Shown here one piece after another: positions 45,785-56,760 of a stretch of 64,000 nt of DNA. Source of the stretch: Euphorbia lathyris. Its lineage: Eukaryota > Streptophyta > Magnoliopsida > Malpighiales > Euphorbiaceae. How positions within the stretch are numbered: the first letter of the stretch is position 1; each line of letters opens with the position of its first letter. Location: NCBI RefSeq assembly GCF_963576675.1, contig NC_088912.1, positions 13,849,001 through 13,913,000 of the forward strand. Reading direction: 5' to 3'. Below the pieces are notes generated by a model. That model was given only the letters and a program-made list of their open reading frames with translations. It was not told the DNA's origin and made no database searches. The translations under genes and the position numbers were made by a program.

Positions 45785-46065
45785 TACTGACGGAAAATTC
45801 CGTCAGAAAATATCATATTCCGTCAGTAAAATGCATTTCTGACGGAATGCTGACGGAACTAAAACCATCAAATAACCACACGTCAGTAAAATCTTCTGAC
45901 GAAATACTGACGGAATTCATTTTGACGAGTCATTGATGGAAACTTTCCGTCAATATATTCAAACGTTTTTGCTGACGGATTATCCGTGGAAATTTGTCCG
46001 TTTTAATTAACGGACAAACCGTTAAACCTCTGACGAAATAACTGACGAAATATTCCGTCAGCTAA
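45785..46065. repeat. Left subterminal repeat array of the inner CACTA
   Basis: About a dozen copies of TGACGGAA or its inverse TTCCGTCA in both orientations, as usual for transposase-binding subterminal regions of CACTA elements. Confidence 0.85.
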
Positions 46066-47304
46066 TAAAAAATGACTTTTACTTAAATAATAATATATTA
46101 GCACTAATTTCATAATTACAATTCATAAATAAAAATAAATATTATTACATTTCAACATTTGGATTGAAGGGAGCTTCTATATCAACAAATTTATGTTTCC
46201 TTTGCAAGGAAACCAATCTAAAACATAGATTTCTGCTTCTGCAACGGTAATTTTTAGTTCTGCAACCCACCAAATTAGAAAAGTTCCACTCCGCCAAATG
46301 TATGTATTAAAAGGAACAATCTGACCAACTCTTTTAGGCACCCACACTAGTTGCTTACGCTGCCGTATAAAGTCCAGCAAACCTGCATAAGAGATGTGAG
46401 GGGTAATTATCACAACAGCATTATATATGCAGTCAGATTTACCAGAATGACAATTGTGATCAAGATCATTAATAAGCTATTGAACACTAGTAAGATTAGC
46501 AGTTTCTTTCGGATTCCTTCTTTGCCTAACTGAAGCCCTATAGTCAAGTATGCACAAACTTGAATTATTACTAAAAAGACCACGAACTTTAGCAATGAGC
46601 GCAAGCTAAAAAAGTTACTATACAACACAAGCACCTTCTCCCTCAACTCTACACAGGCATACACAATAAATACATACATATATTATAAAACTGTGCTTTA
46701 AAATATTTCAATTTTGATACATATATTTATCATAAATATCACTAGTTTTTCATCTTTCTCAATTTCAACATAAAAAATAATTTCAATTTAACATCTAATA
46801 ATTTAAATTAGCTAATAAATTTAATACCTAACCAAGAGAATTGAATGGTTGAGATGCAAAAATATATTTATGAAGCATTTTTACTTAAGTTACCACATGA
46901 TACTTAACCAAACCTACAGTTTAGTTCAATGGGGATTAAGTTTTGACCAGCTCATCAACACTCCACTTATAAAAGGGGTTTTGGCACAAAATATTTAAAA
47001 ACAATCAAATCAGCTATTGGCAGGTCATAATAACAATTTAAAAAAACCATAATAGACTATTAACTTAAGAATTTGCCACTAAAGAGAACAAACGGTGACA
47101 TGTTAAATGGATACAATATATGATCAGCAAGAAAACATAAATATAGATTTGAATGGAGGGAGTGTTCTCTGTCTCTCTCTCTCTCTATATATATATATAT
47201 GCATCTATGATCTATCTCTATGGGTAAGGAGTGAAAAGGGTATAGTTAGATTCTAGCTTAATAGTGCTGGAAAGAATTTTCCACTGCCAAGGTTGAGAAT
47301 CTAC
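46066..47304 (-). other. Interior of inner CACTA, downstream of the captured exon
   Basis: A minus-strand ORF (46413-46177) has exon-like edges and an alternative frame ending in FVDIEAPFNPNVEM-stop, but no recognised family. Otherwise AT-rich, with TA/CT repeats at 47171-47200. Confidence 0.35.
46947..46985 (+). repeat. 37-bp direct repeat, copy 1
   Basis: catcaacactccacttataaaaggggttttggcac. The second copy is at about 47903-47939 with one or two changes. Both lie in the inner CACTA. Confidence 0.85.
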
Positions 47305-47464
47305 CTGAGGCTCATGGCGCCAAGCTTGGTATCCCATATTTGAGGTGGATCTTTCCATCATAGATTGCCATTCCATATGTCCATCCTTGCCTTCAAGAAG
47401 ATGCAATAGATGTTCCAAATCATTTTCTGTGACAGGGCCTTCCCCCTCATGTACTTCACCAGAG
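47305..47464 (-). pseudogene. Captured START-domain (lipid-transfer) gene exon
   Basis: 160 bp bounded by a good acceptor (atgcag before 47464) and donor (cctcag/gtagat after 47305). It encodes SGEVHEGEGPVTENDLEHLL, then LLEGKDGHMEW, MMERSTSNMGYQAWRHEPQ. This is the start of the START domain of a plant family of membrane-linked START/polyketide-cyclase-like proteins (ENDL-HLL--L-GKD--W---MD-STP-M-Y-AW--EP). The next expected exons of the domain are not found, so this is a fragment. Confidence 0.7.
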
Positions 47465-50400
47465 CTGCATAATAGTGGGTATCATAATACGGTACAAAGT
47501 ACAACTTCCAAGAAAACAAGTGCATAATAAAAAAAGTCAATAAAATGAGTGTGGAGGAAGAGTCAAATTTCCCCAAATTTCACATGGTAATCCAAAATGA
47601 ACACATCAGCACCTCAAAGGATGACAAAGAGAAAGACTCAAAGAATCGAGAAGTTTAAAGATAGCAAACAAGAAGACTTCTTAGCTACTTTTCCGGCTTA
47701 ATCCTTTGCCAAAAAATTGTAGTTTTCTATATACAAGACGGAAGTTTTAAGTAGAAGTTATTAGGCTCTCCTCCTAGAGGTATGGTTACCTGAATTTTCC
47801 CTTTGTGATCCCTACAGGCTACAGAACTAACCCTTTACAAATTAAATACTGCAAATTAATTTGTGCCAAACAGCAGTTTCAGGTAACAAATCAGCTATCA
47901 GCCCATCAACACTCCACTTATAAAAGGGGATTTGGCACCAGGCGAGCGCCATGGCGATTGCGCCTCGCCATGGCAGCCCCATGGCGCTAATTAAGGCATG
48001 TGCCTGGTGCGCCATGCGCCATAGGTGCACCTTAGGCGCGCCATTAATAACTATGCTCTCAATTATTCAAGTCCAAGCTTCAAGTTTAAACTATTTCTTG
48101 TGCATTTGATATGCTATTTATCTAGTTATAACCAATAGCCCTTTTATTTTATTGACTTGAAAATGCCATAAAAGCTACTATATATATATATATATGTAAT
48201 CCTTGATAAAAATTTAAGATAATAATTAGTTTACTAATTTGTTTGTCCTCTGTAACTACATCTTATCCCAATAAACTTTTCATAGCTAAATGAATTATCC
48301 TTCAATATCTAATTTAATCCATACTTCTACAACATATGAAATGAATATAATCATTTCATGGTCTCAACCTTATCTATAGTCTTTTCGACTTTGAGAAATT
48401 CTCTCACCCACATATTCATCTTAAGGTTTAGTAATGATAAAGTCAACTAAGCAACCATCTCTCAACAATAATTTCAAAGGTACTATCTTTGCCTTTTTTT
48501 CTTTTGGGTATGTCAAACTCCACTAGTTGCTCATAATCCACTTCACTGAAGCACTAGAATCTAAGTGAAACAACTATAACAATCACCTGCAGCAATTTCT
48601 AAAATGCAAAAATATCATTAAATGCATTCTGCAGCCAAATAATATTTCAGGAAAGACTTCCCTGCTAACAAATGGACCACTAAATGAGGCCAGCGAGGCA
48701 GGCAAGTTAAAAAAAAAATTATATAAGGAAGTGAAAAAACAAACTGAGAGTACAAAGTAGATATATAATAGGCGAAGACAAAATAGTAGATGAAGTATGT
48801 GAGCAATCAACATAGATAACCTTACCCAACCCAATCAAAACATTTTAAACTGTCTACTATCTAGTATACTGGTACAAGATAGTAAATTTGAAACCAGTCT
48901 GTTAAAGTTCACAATAAAAGCTTAATTTTTTTATGGTAACAATGCCGATAGCTTTCAAGCTCAACCACATATCACGTTCTGATCACATACATATAAAAAA
49001 AAACAAACATTAATCCTTGAAAGTAAACCGGAAATTTAACCAGAGAAAAGAGAATAAATCTCACAATGAAGTTAACTGGAAGTGAGAAATAGAGACGATC
49101 CCAAGAAATAGCAAAAGCGTGAAGAAGATCCATCTGTATCAGCAAGCTATAATTGCCAAAAGCACAAGAACAATAGCGACCTCAGAATCCACAGATAACC
49201 TCTCACTGGAAGCAACCCAAATAGTCCCATAAGCAACATGACCTAGACTTCACGAGAAATGATGCGAAACCAAAGCCAAAATTAGAAAAATCGAGGAAAT
49301 GAAGAATAAACATGAAAACAAGTTAGTTTTCTTTACCAGAGGGATTCTCGAAAGGAAGTGCAGACAAGAAGTCCTCTAACCAAATCAGGCAACTGTCACC
49401 ATTAGAAGCGGGAAGCAGAACATCGATCATCGGTCAAAGGAGGAGAAAAAATTATGTTTTCACTATGGAGGGAGAGGAAACAAAGACAGAAGAGAGATCG
49501 GCAAGCCAAAAGAGGGGCGAACGCTAGAATGAAGAGAGAGAGTGAAAAGAAAGAATTTATAGGGATAAGATTAGGGTTTGATATGAGCTGTTGGATCAAA
49601 TCATGATCAATGTCCATATCAACTTAAGATGCAAAAGCTACCTCTTTGCCCCCTGTTTGATTTAAAATTCAAAACAGGTGCCTTTTTTTTTAATGAATAT
49701 CGAACAAGCACCTTCAAGACTCAATTTAATTTAATTATTAGTTAAAATAGTTTTTATAAATTAATTTATTGTTACGTGGAATTAAATTAACATAATTTCA
49801 TAAACATTGGAGTTAAATTGGTGTTACTTTATATGTCGGGTCAAATTGACACTTCTCCAATAACTTTAAAATCATTTTGGTACCTTATCCCAATAAAAAA
49901 AATATTCAAATATAAATATTATTTTCATAAATTTATCAATAACCAAAATAAAATTAAGAATTCAAGTTAGAATACCATGAATTTTCAATTTTTCAATGAA
50001 ATAAAATATATTATACTCTCATCTCCCGATATTTTCGATTCTAATTTCCTAATTATATTTCACATTTTTCTAAAATAATTTTATTATTTTACGATATATT
50101 TGTGTTTAAATTTTACTTAAACTTGTGTTTAGTTGACCTATTAAATTAAATTTCATTATAATTTTCATTTCATTTTCATTCTCCAAAATTAATTCTCAGA
50201 TTTTCTCATATTATATTTATTTAATAACAAGATAATATAAAGTTATTTTTATTTATTTGATATATATATCGTTTATCATACATTTTTACTTTTTTATGTT
50301 TTTTTTATATATTTTACCATATATTTTTGAAAGAAAATTAGATTACTAATATACAAATATCTAGTTATAATTTTTACAAAATATAATAAAAAATGAGGCG

Positions 50401-50582
50401 ATACACATTAATTTAAAATTGATATGAAAAATTAATTTTGATAAATAAAAAGTCATTAAACACATTAACAATAAAAACTAAATTCAACTACATATATAAA
50501 TTTTTCAAATTATAATAATATGATTTTTAGTTTAAAAAATATGAAAATATATTAATTTAATTACATAATAATGATTTAAATG
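47465..50582. other. Rest of the inner CACTA interior
   Basis: Contains a second 37-bp repeat copy (47903-47939), a GC-rich stretch (about 47938-48045, gcgccatggcg-like words), TA repeats (48181-48195) and then a gene-like 5' region on the minus strand near 49340-49600 (open piece ending CLIWLEDFLSALPFENPSG at a GT donor) whose family I do not recognise. 49620-50580 is extremely AT-rich. Confidence 0.4.
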
Positions 50583-50826
50583 TTTTGACGAAAATCCGTC
50601 AGTAATTCCGTCAGAATGTTTGACGGAATGTATATTCGTCAAAATATAACGTCAAAAATAATGGGGGGAAAGTTCCCGCCATAATATCTTGAGAGAATTT
50701 TCATTCCGTCAAAAAATCCGTCAAATATATTGACGGAATACATTCTGACGAACTTCCGTCAAAATTTACTGACGGATTTCTTTCCGTCAAAAAATTCCGT
50801 CAGCAATCAAACTTTTTCTAGTAGTG
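50583..50826. repeat. Right subterminal array and TIR of the inner CACTA
   Basis: Many ttgacggaat/attccgtca words, ending in the TIR TTTTTCTAGTAGTG at 50813-50826. Confidence 0.9.
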
Positions 50827-51197
50827 TGCGCTGACTCACAACCTGAAATCTTGTTGTATTCTGCAGCATCTAACGAACAGTGAAGCATGTTTATAGCCGA
50901 AGCATGATTTTGTAGCTTCTTGAGATCATCCTCTGTCCATCTAGTGTCAGCTTTGACAACCGTTTGGCCATCAATAGTTTCAATAGGAACAAATGGGCCT
51001 TGGACTATAGATAGCCATGCACTCATATTTGTTGCCTGAATGAAATTTTTCATTATATTCTTCCAAAAGGTATAGTTAGACCCGAAGAATAGAGGAGGCC
51101 GAGTTATGGACAGCCCCTCAGGTAAAATCTCAGTTGTCAGATTTCCTGGGAGAAACCGAGTGCTGTTCTCAACCATAGTGGGGATCATCTCAAGGTA
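50827..51197 (-). repeat. 371-bp direct duplication, right copy (5' end of gag)
   Basis: Starts TGCGCTGACTC directly after the CACTA tip and carries the gag start (ATG 51188) and its first ~120 codons. It then continues into the leader, primer site and 5' LTR. Three base differences from the left copy. Confidence 0.9.
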
Positions 51198-51224
51198 TTT
51201 AAACTTTGCACAATGAGCTTTTAA

Positions 51225-51236
51225 GCTTTGATACCA
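51225..51236 (-). promoter_or_regulatory. Primer binding site of the SIRE-like element
   Basis: The minus strand reads TGGTATCAAAGC, one base from the initiator-Met type site, 2 bp inside the LTR edge. Confidence 0.85.
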
Positions 51237-51238
51237 AT

Positions 51239-52562
51239 TTTTGGTCCCTTATAATGTGACAAGTTAGTTCCAAGGAGGGGGATAGGAACTATTTAAAAAT
51301 CTGTCCGTTGAGGCTGACTTCTTTTCTTATGAAAAGGTTTACACAGTGTCACTAAGTAGATTCAAGACACAAGCTTAGTCAACTTGTGACTAAGTCTGCT
51401 TCTTTACTTGAGTCAGGAAATAACACTTAGAGTCTATTCCTGAACTCAGCTTCTTAGTAGACTTAACTCAGCATGAGTTCTTTACTTAGTCAGTTTTATA
51501 GCAAGCAATATATATTAAAGGAGTTTAAGGGTTAGAAAGATATTACTCAGCAGACTTATCCTGGTTCGGCCTCTCCGCCTACGTCCAGTCCTCGGAACTC
51601 GTTCCGAGATTTTTGAATTCTCTACTGAGCTCTTTAAAGGTAGAGCACGAAACCTTTTGCAAATAGAAGCTGAGTATAACAAGAGTACCTTCCTCTATAC
51701 CTCTACTCACTCCTATATCTACCGCTGAGTACTATAACCGAGTACTCAGCCTCTCCTTTCTATTCTTCTAGAAATGATAAAGTGTTTGCCCTAAACAACA
51801 ATTGCTAAGACACTTTAGATGATTGAAAATCACTCTAGACTTTTACAAGATAATATAGAAATTGGTGTAAGGTATTTGCTTTGCTTTTGTCACAGAAACT
51901 TCAAGTATGAATTTGGTAAGCGTTTCGACTAATTGAAGATCTGCATCGATTGAAGCAAATGGATGGCCTTTATATAGTGACACTTGAGGCACCTGGTTAT
52001 TTCGAATTTCAAAATAACCGTTGGAGGGAAACGGCTTCCTATCGTTTTCACTTTGGGCGTGCTCAGCGTCGTTGGCCAATAGGATTCTTGCATCTTCTGT
52101 CTTCGTTAGTTCTCGGCAGAATGTTTCGACATTTAAGGAAAAGTCCACGAGACAGCTTAATGCTCCTTCTAAACTTTTCCCAAAGTAGAAATACTTTGTC
52201 TAGAAGTTGATCGTTGTCTGCCGCTGTCTAGACTGCATTGTCGTCCAACTCAGCAGCTTCCACTTGAAGCTTTTGCTTCGAAGACTTCTCGATCCTTCTT
52301 TTGCTGAGTCGTGGTTTTACTTGATATGGCTTCGTTTTGAACTCTTGGGCCGAATGGTCTTGAAGTGTTGACTTGGGATTAACTTCCACTTTAAGGGCCT
52401 TTGGGCTTTTTAATCTTAATGTCTTGTAAACAATTAAACTCAACATTGAACAAACACATTAGTGTAATAAATCAAAGCATTTAAATTTAATGTGTTAGAA
52501 TATTTTTATCATTACTTAAATAATTTTGTCAAATCAAAATCATGTGGAAAGGTGTTTCAACA
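51239..52562 (-). repeat. 5' LTR of the SIRE-like element
   Basis: 1,324 bp. The inner tip reads TTTTGG where the other LTR has TGTTGG. Otherwise near-identical to 35568-36890. Outer flank AAACC. Confidence 0.95.
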
Positions 52563-54380
52563 AAACCCTCTTCAGATGACGGTTAAAAACCGTCCTCCCG
52601 CACGATATAAATCTGTCATAGGGCTCGTTGCCGTTTGATAAGGCATCAGACGACGGTCGAGTTTTGTCATCTTTCGCAACGACAGACGACACGCGCTTTC
52701 TAAGCGTCTGTCATCTTTTTCATGTTACAACGACGTTCGACTTAGTTGAAACCGTAGTATTGGTTGATTTCTAATGACAGCTTTTTTATATATACCATCA
52801 TTGTAGTATGTAAAACCATAGACCTTTTTCTTATCATACGACATTTTTTTATTATTGTTTGTGTCATTGTAGATAAGTTACGACAATAGTTTTCCTCTTT
52901 GTTGCTATCGTTTGAAGGTGTTTCAGTTGACGTTGTCTTTAAATTTTTTTTGTCTTGTGCGTGGATTTCACATGACATTTTCATTTAATCAAATGTCATT
53001 AAAGTCAATCAAATTTGACTACGTTAATTGTAAGACGACAGTCCTATTTTTTATTTATGTCATCTTAGCGTTTTAGTCATGACATTATTTTATTAACCTG
53101 GTATCGTGTCACGCGTCATAATATGACAATTTTTTTAATTTTGCGCTCATTCGTTAATGCATTACACGCTGGATTTTTTTCCCAATTGTGTCGCATAACA
53201 TGTAACCCTTTCATGTACCTGTACATACTGCAATTGAAATTACATGATAGTACTACTCCAATTACAACCAAGCTATAAACTTCATATATAACTTAACATA
53301 TCCAATATTTACATAATATGTACACCAATTGTGCACAATATATACACATAGAACTAGTGGGATATCATTGTACGAAAATATGAACAAAAAAAAGACCCAA
53401 AATATGCACAACAACAAGTGTACCACAAACCGATAATCATATTGTACGAAAACAGGATTACATACACAATCCATTGTCACTTAAAGTAAAGCACATGCTC
53501 TGCCCATTCTGTGCGGAGATGATCCAAATCCGAATGGCTGTAACTCAATCCACATTTGTTTATCCACTACAAAACATAAATGCTTTACTATTAGGAATTT
53601 GCTCTATATCACTGATAACAACTGCATATATCTGAACATAATATTATGGTAATAAATTATGGTACCTTTGCAACAAAGTTTAATTCCTTATCCATGATGA
53701 TCTCTCGCATGTTCAGTATTACCCAAAAACCACATGTTTTATCATCTCGTTGCTCAGGTATCCCCTGCAGCACGGAATATAATGGTTAGACCCCAAAAAA
53801 GACAATATACACTTGCTTGTGTAACTGTAAAACTCACTAGAAGCGGTGTCATCTTCAGCTTGGTCTTCGTCACCTTCTTTGGGTCTTTCTGAGCTTAGTA
53901 GAACTTCATCGCACTGGAACAAGTGTAACAATATGTATGCGTATGTGAGTAACTATTTGAATGCGTACACATTAGAGGTATTTTGTAACTTACTTACTGA
54001 CAACATCCGTCCATTTTGTGGAATTTGGCAATCTCCGTTTCAATGGATCTAACCAATATGATTTTTTCTTCTCAATGTTAAGAACAGTCAGAGTCCAATG
54101 TGATATGAAAACAATAGCCATTTCAGATGTATCAATATCAGATAACTGATAAACACACAGTACAAAGGATTCATAGTTACCCTAAGTTGTAAGGAATAAG
54201 GAATAAAAAATTAGCACCACCCTATTTGAACCAATCCATCAACTCCTTCGAGCGGTACGTTGGAGTTTTCTTAGTTCCAATAGCAAAAGTGGTACATGGA
54301 TCAACAAATAACACATTTTCTTCCATTCTTGCTTTTTTCATTACATGGTATAGATGACTGGGCAAATACATGTATAAGTG
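52563..54380 (-). mobile_element. Outer CACTA element, continuation
   Basis: Resumes after the copia insertion with a subterminal region rich in gacggt/accgtc and acgacagacgac words (52574-52740) and carries a Ulp1-type peptidase gene. The right TIR was not found in the window, so the right limit is unknown. Between 53150 and 53640 nothing else is recognised. Confidence 0.7.
53660..54375 (-). pseudogene. Ulp1-like (C48) cysteine peptidase of CACTA element
   Basis: Exon-like pieces on the minus strand. 54370-54205 holds KARMEENVLFVDPCTTF. 54183-54003 holds ISHWTLTVLNIEKKKSYWLDPLKRRLP, with the His and Asp of the triad. 53765-53666 holds GIPEQRDDKTCGFWVILNMREI, with the Gln and catalytic Cys. 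Splice-like edges are present (acttag before 54183, ctgcag before 53765, gtacc after 53666), but I could not join all phases without a stop. Ulp1 domains are known from plant CACTA and Mutator-type elements. The 5' part is cut off by the solo LTR at 54381. Confidence 0.65.
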
Positions 54381-56431
54381 TGAAGGAAAATAGACAAGCC
54401 TAGGAGCAGCGGAATTATAAAATTTTATCTATTTTATCTATTTCCTTTTTCCAAGATCTGTTAATTGTTATTTCATATAAAGAGGGATAGAACGAAATAC
54501 CTTTATGACGATCTATCTACCGTTGCAAACGAAGTGCCCACAACTTCAAAAGAATAGAATCTGTCAACGAATCTGCCCCCCACCCGAATAGACCTTCCAG
54601 CACTCCGAATGAACATCCCAACAGTGAAAACAAGGAAGAATATGTCTAGAAGCTCCTGTCCAAAAATCATGACGATCCGACGGTTCAATCTCCGGGAATC
54701 CGTAAAAATGTGAACTTACCTGATGTAGGAGGAGCAAAACGAATTTCTCCTTTTGTTTCTCTTTTCTTCTTTCATGAGAACAACAAAACAAACAACACAT
54801 AAAAGAATAACTAATCAGTAATCAACCTTAATAATAGCAATCGCAATGATTGCCTCTAACAGAAATCGATACGAGATCAAAGAGAGAGTAAGAAAGATTG
54901 TAATTAGCCGAGACGGTTTCGGAACGGTTCCTCTTGCCTCCTTATTGTGTTAGCCGAGACGGTTTCGGAACGGTTCCTCTGGCCTCCTTATTGTGTTGGG
55001 CGAAATATGTAGGTTAGGGAGTCTATTTATAGACTTCTCAAAACCCTAATCCTAGTTGTGTTAGGTAATTAATTAATTAGAATCTTATTCGGAATAGGAT
55101 TACTAATTAGATAATTAAATAAACACTTTACTATTATCTAAATATTAACTAATTATATCTAGATAATTATTATTATTAATCAAATTAATAATTAATTAAT
55201 GTCAGGGATAATTAATTAGAGTTTCAATCACAGAAAACTTCTAATTAATATTATCAGATAATCCTTTAATTTAATTCATAACCATAATCAAATTATAATT
55301 ATTAATCAAATTAATTTATCCCTAATTAATCTACAAATTTCGGCCCATATATATAGTGTCTCACTAATTACATTTTCGTCCTCCGATTCCAAGTCCCATA
55401 TACGACCCATTAGGTTCTTTATTGCCACTAGCCGTATATATCCTTTGAAATTATTCATCATGATTAATTCCAACATATATATAACGGAATACCGTCGCGA
55501 GCTGTTACTAGCAGAACTTATGATATTCCCCCAGAGCAATTAAGAAGTCAGGTTGATAACTGACGTTAACCTTTCTGTATTAGGTACAGTATAATACGAT
55601 CCTTCATTAACTATATCCTGTTGGTCAATTCCTTATAACCATGGAACGTGTTAAGGTTACATATAACGAAGAGTCTGTTTTACTTATACAGGTTGAATTC
55701 ACTCTGAAAGATAAGTTAAGTGAAATATTCATTTCTACTCTTAACTCTATCACCTTGCAAGGATTTCAGTCAATTCCCCACAAGCGGCCATTTGGATATA
55801 TCTCCCACTTATCGGGAGTGACGAATGCTCAATCTGACATTAACTATTCTGCAATTACTTTGTGTGATACCCAACCCTGCTCTCACACACCCCAGGCTCT
55901 CACCTGTTGGATCGTGCTCGCACAGAATCAAAGTATTAGACTCCATAATCCAGAATCACTAATTAACGAATGTTTGAGTCTGATGATTAGTTATACCTAC
56001 TAATACCAATGAGATGAACAATTGACACATTAGAAAAATCAATCCATTCTGTTATCTCAAGTCGGGTCCCAATCCTAATGAACTCCTTCACCGATCCATG
56101 TAACTGTCTAGATATCTGAATATCTAAAGCTTATGAGATCAGCTTTCTGTCTCGACAAAAAACACTGTTACATGCAAGTCTCAACAGTAATATGCCAACC
56201 TCTATAACATATTACTTGACTTGGGTTTACTTTAAGTCTCCCTTCATGCTTGTATGAACACTTTATAACTACTTAATAAACTTAGGGTTACTTTCTTTAT
56301 GAAAGATTTGTGCCTTTATATATAGTGACAGTTTAATGCTATATATCTGATTAAGCAAATGATTAAATAAACAATTTATTCATTAATATTTATATCCTAA
56401 AAGAATTGTCTATAGGATATAAACCCCAACA
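54381..56431. mobile_element. Solo LTR, 2.05 kb
   Basis: TG...CA ends (TGAAGGAAAATAG and ATAAACCCCAACA) and the same 5 bp, AAGTG, on each side (54376-54380 and 56432-56436). No coding domain inside. Read on the minus strand it starts TGTTGGGGTTTATATCC, a common plant retrotransposon LTR start. Remnant of recombination between two LTRs. Confidence 0.8.
54905..54996 (+). repeat. 46-bp unit duplicated in tandem
   Basis: tagccgagacggtttcggaa and following 26 bp occur at 54905 and again at 54951 with one change. Inside the solo LTR. Confidence 0.9.
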
Positions 56432-56436
56432 AAGTG

Positions 56437-56565
56437 TTGATGAAATAGATATCCAAATTCGGGGTGGGACCCTAGATACATTCGGATACCTCATTGATTT
56501 TATCTTTTGAGGTTGACATGTGTTGGGGTGGGACCCTAGATACATTCGGATACCAAAATCAACAT
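56437..56565. repeat. Short direct repeat after the solo LTR
   Basis: ggggtgggaccctagatacattcggatacc occurs at about 56461 and 56524. Continuation of the outer CACTA or other repeat, family unknown. Confidence 0.6.
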
Positions 56566-56760
56566 AACGTAACATAACGTAACGTAACGTAAAGCAAAGT
56601 AAAGTAACGTAAAGTAACGTAAAGTAAAGTAAATTAAAGTAAAGTAAAGTAAAATAATATAAATTAACATAACATATCTTAACGTAGCATAACGTAATGT
56701 AACTTAGCATATCTTCACGTGGCGTAAAGTAACATAACGTAACGTATCTTAACGTATCTT
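56566..56760. repeat. Pentanucleotide-based low-complexity tract
   Basis: About 39 degenerate units of the form taacg, taaag or taaca. The ORF on the minus strand here is only this repeat read as Tyr/Leu/Cys codons. Confidence 0.9.

Larger units (their letters stand above)
45773..50826. mobile_element. Inner CACTA element, left TIR missing, gene capture
   Basis: The right end reads TTTTTCTAGTAGTG (reverse complement CACTACTAGAAAAA) at 50813-50826, followed by TGC, the expected 3-bp target site. Both subterminal regions are dense in TGACGGAAT/CCGTCAG. The left end starts gttatacctatttactgacgg with no CACTA tip. No transposase seen, so it is non-autonomous. It carries a START-domain exon on the minus strand. 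Confidence 0.85.
35568..52562 (-). mobile_element. SIRE/Maximus-like Ty1/copia element, 17 kb with nested CACTA
   Basis: LTRs 35568-36890 and 51239-52562, target duplication AAACC at 35563-35567 and 52563-52567. Minus-strand order: 5' LTR, primer site 51225-51236, gag, protease, integrase, RT, RNase H, then a 3-kb ORF3, purine tract, 3' LTR. Large LTRs, large gag with extra zinc knuckles and an ORF after RNase H fit the SIRE/Maximus lineage. Without the inner CACTA and its flank duplication it would be about 11.6 kb. Coding is broken by several stops and frame changes, but the LTRs are near-identical. Confidence 0.95.

Noticed and set aside
45785..46065. CRISPR-like or regulatory repeat array of CCGTCAG
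   Set aside because: Irregular spacing, both orientations, and same words at the other end of the element: a CACTA subterminal region.
54503..54800. Overlapping ORFs in the solo LTR
   Set aside because: No recognised domain; they lie inside an LTR with clear target duplication.
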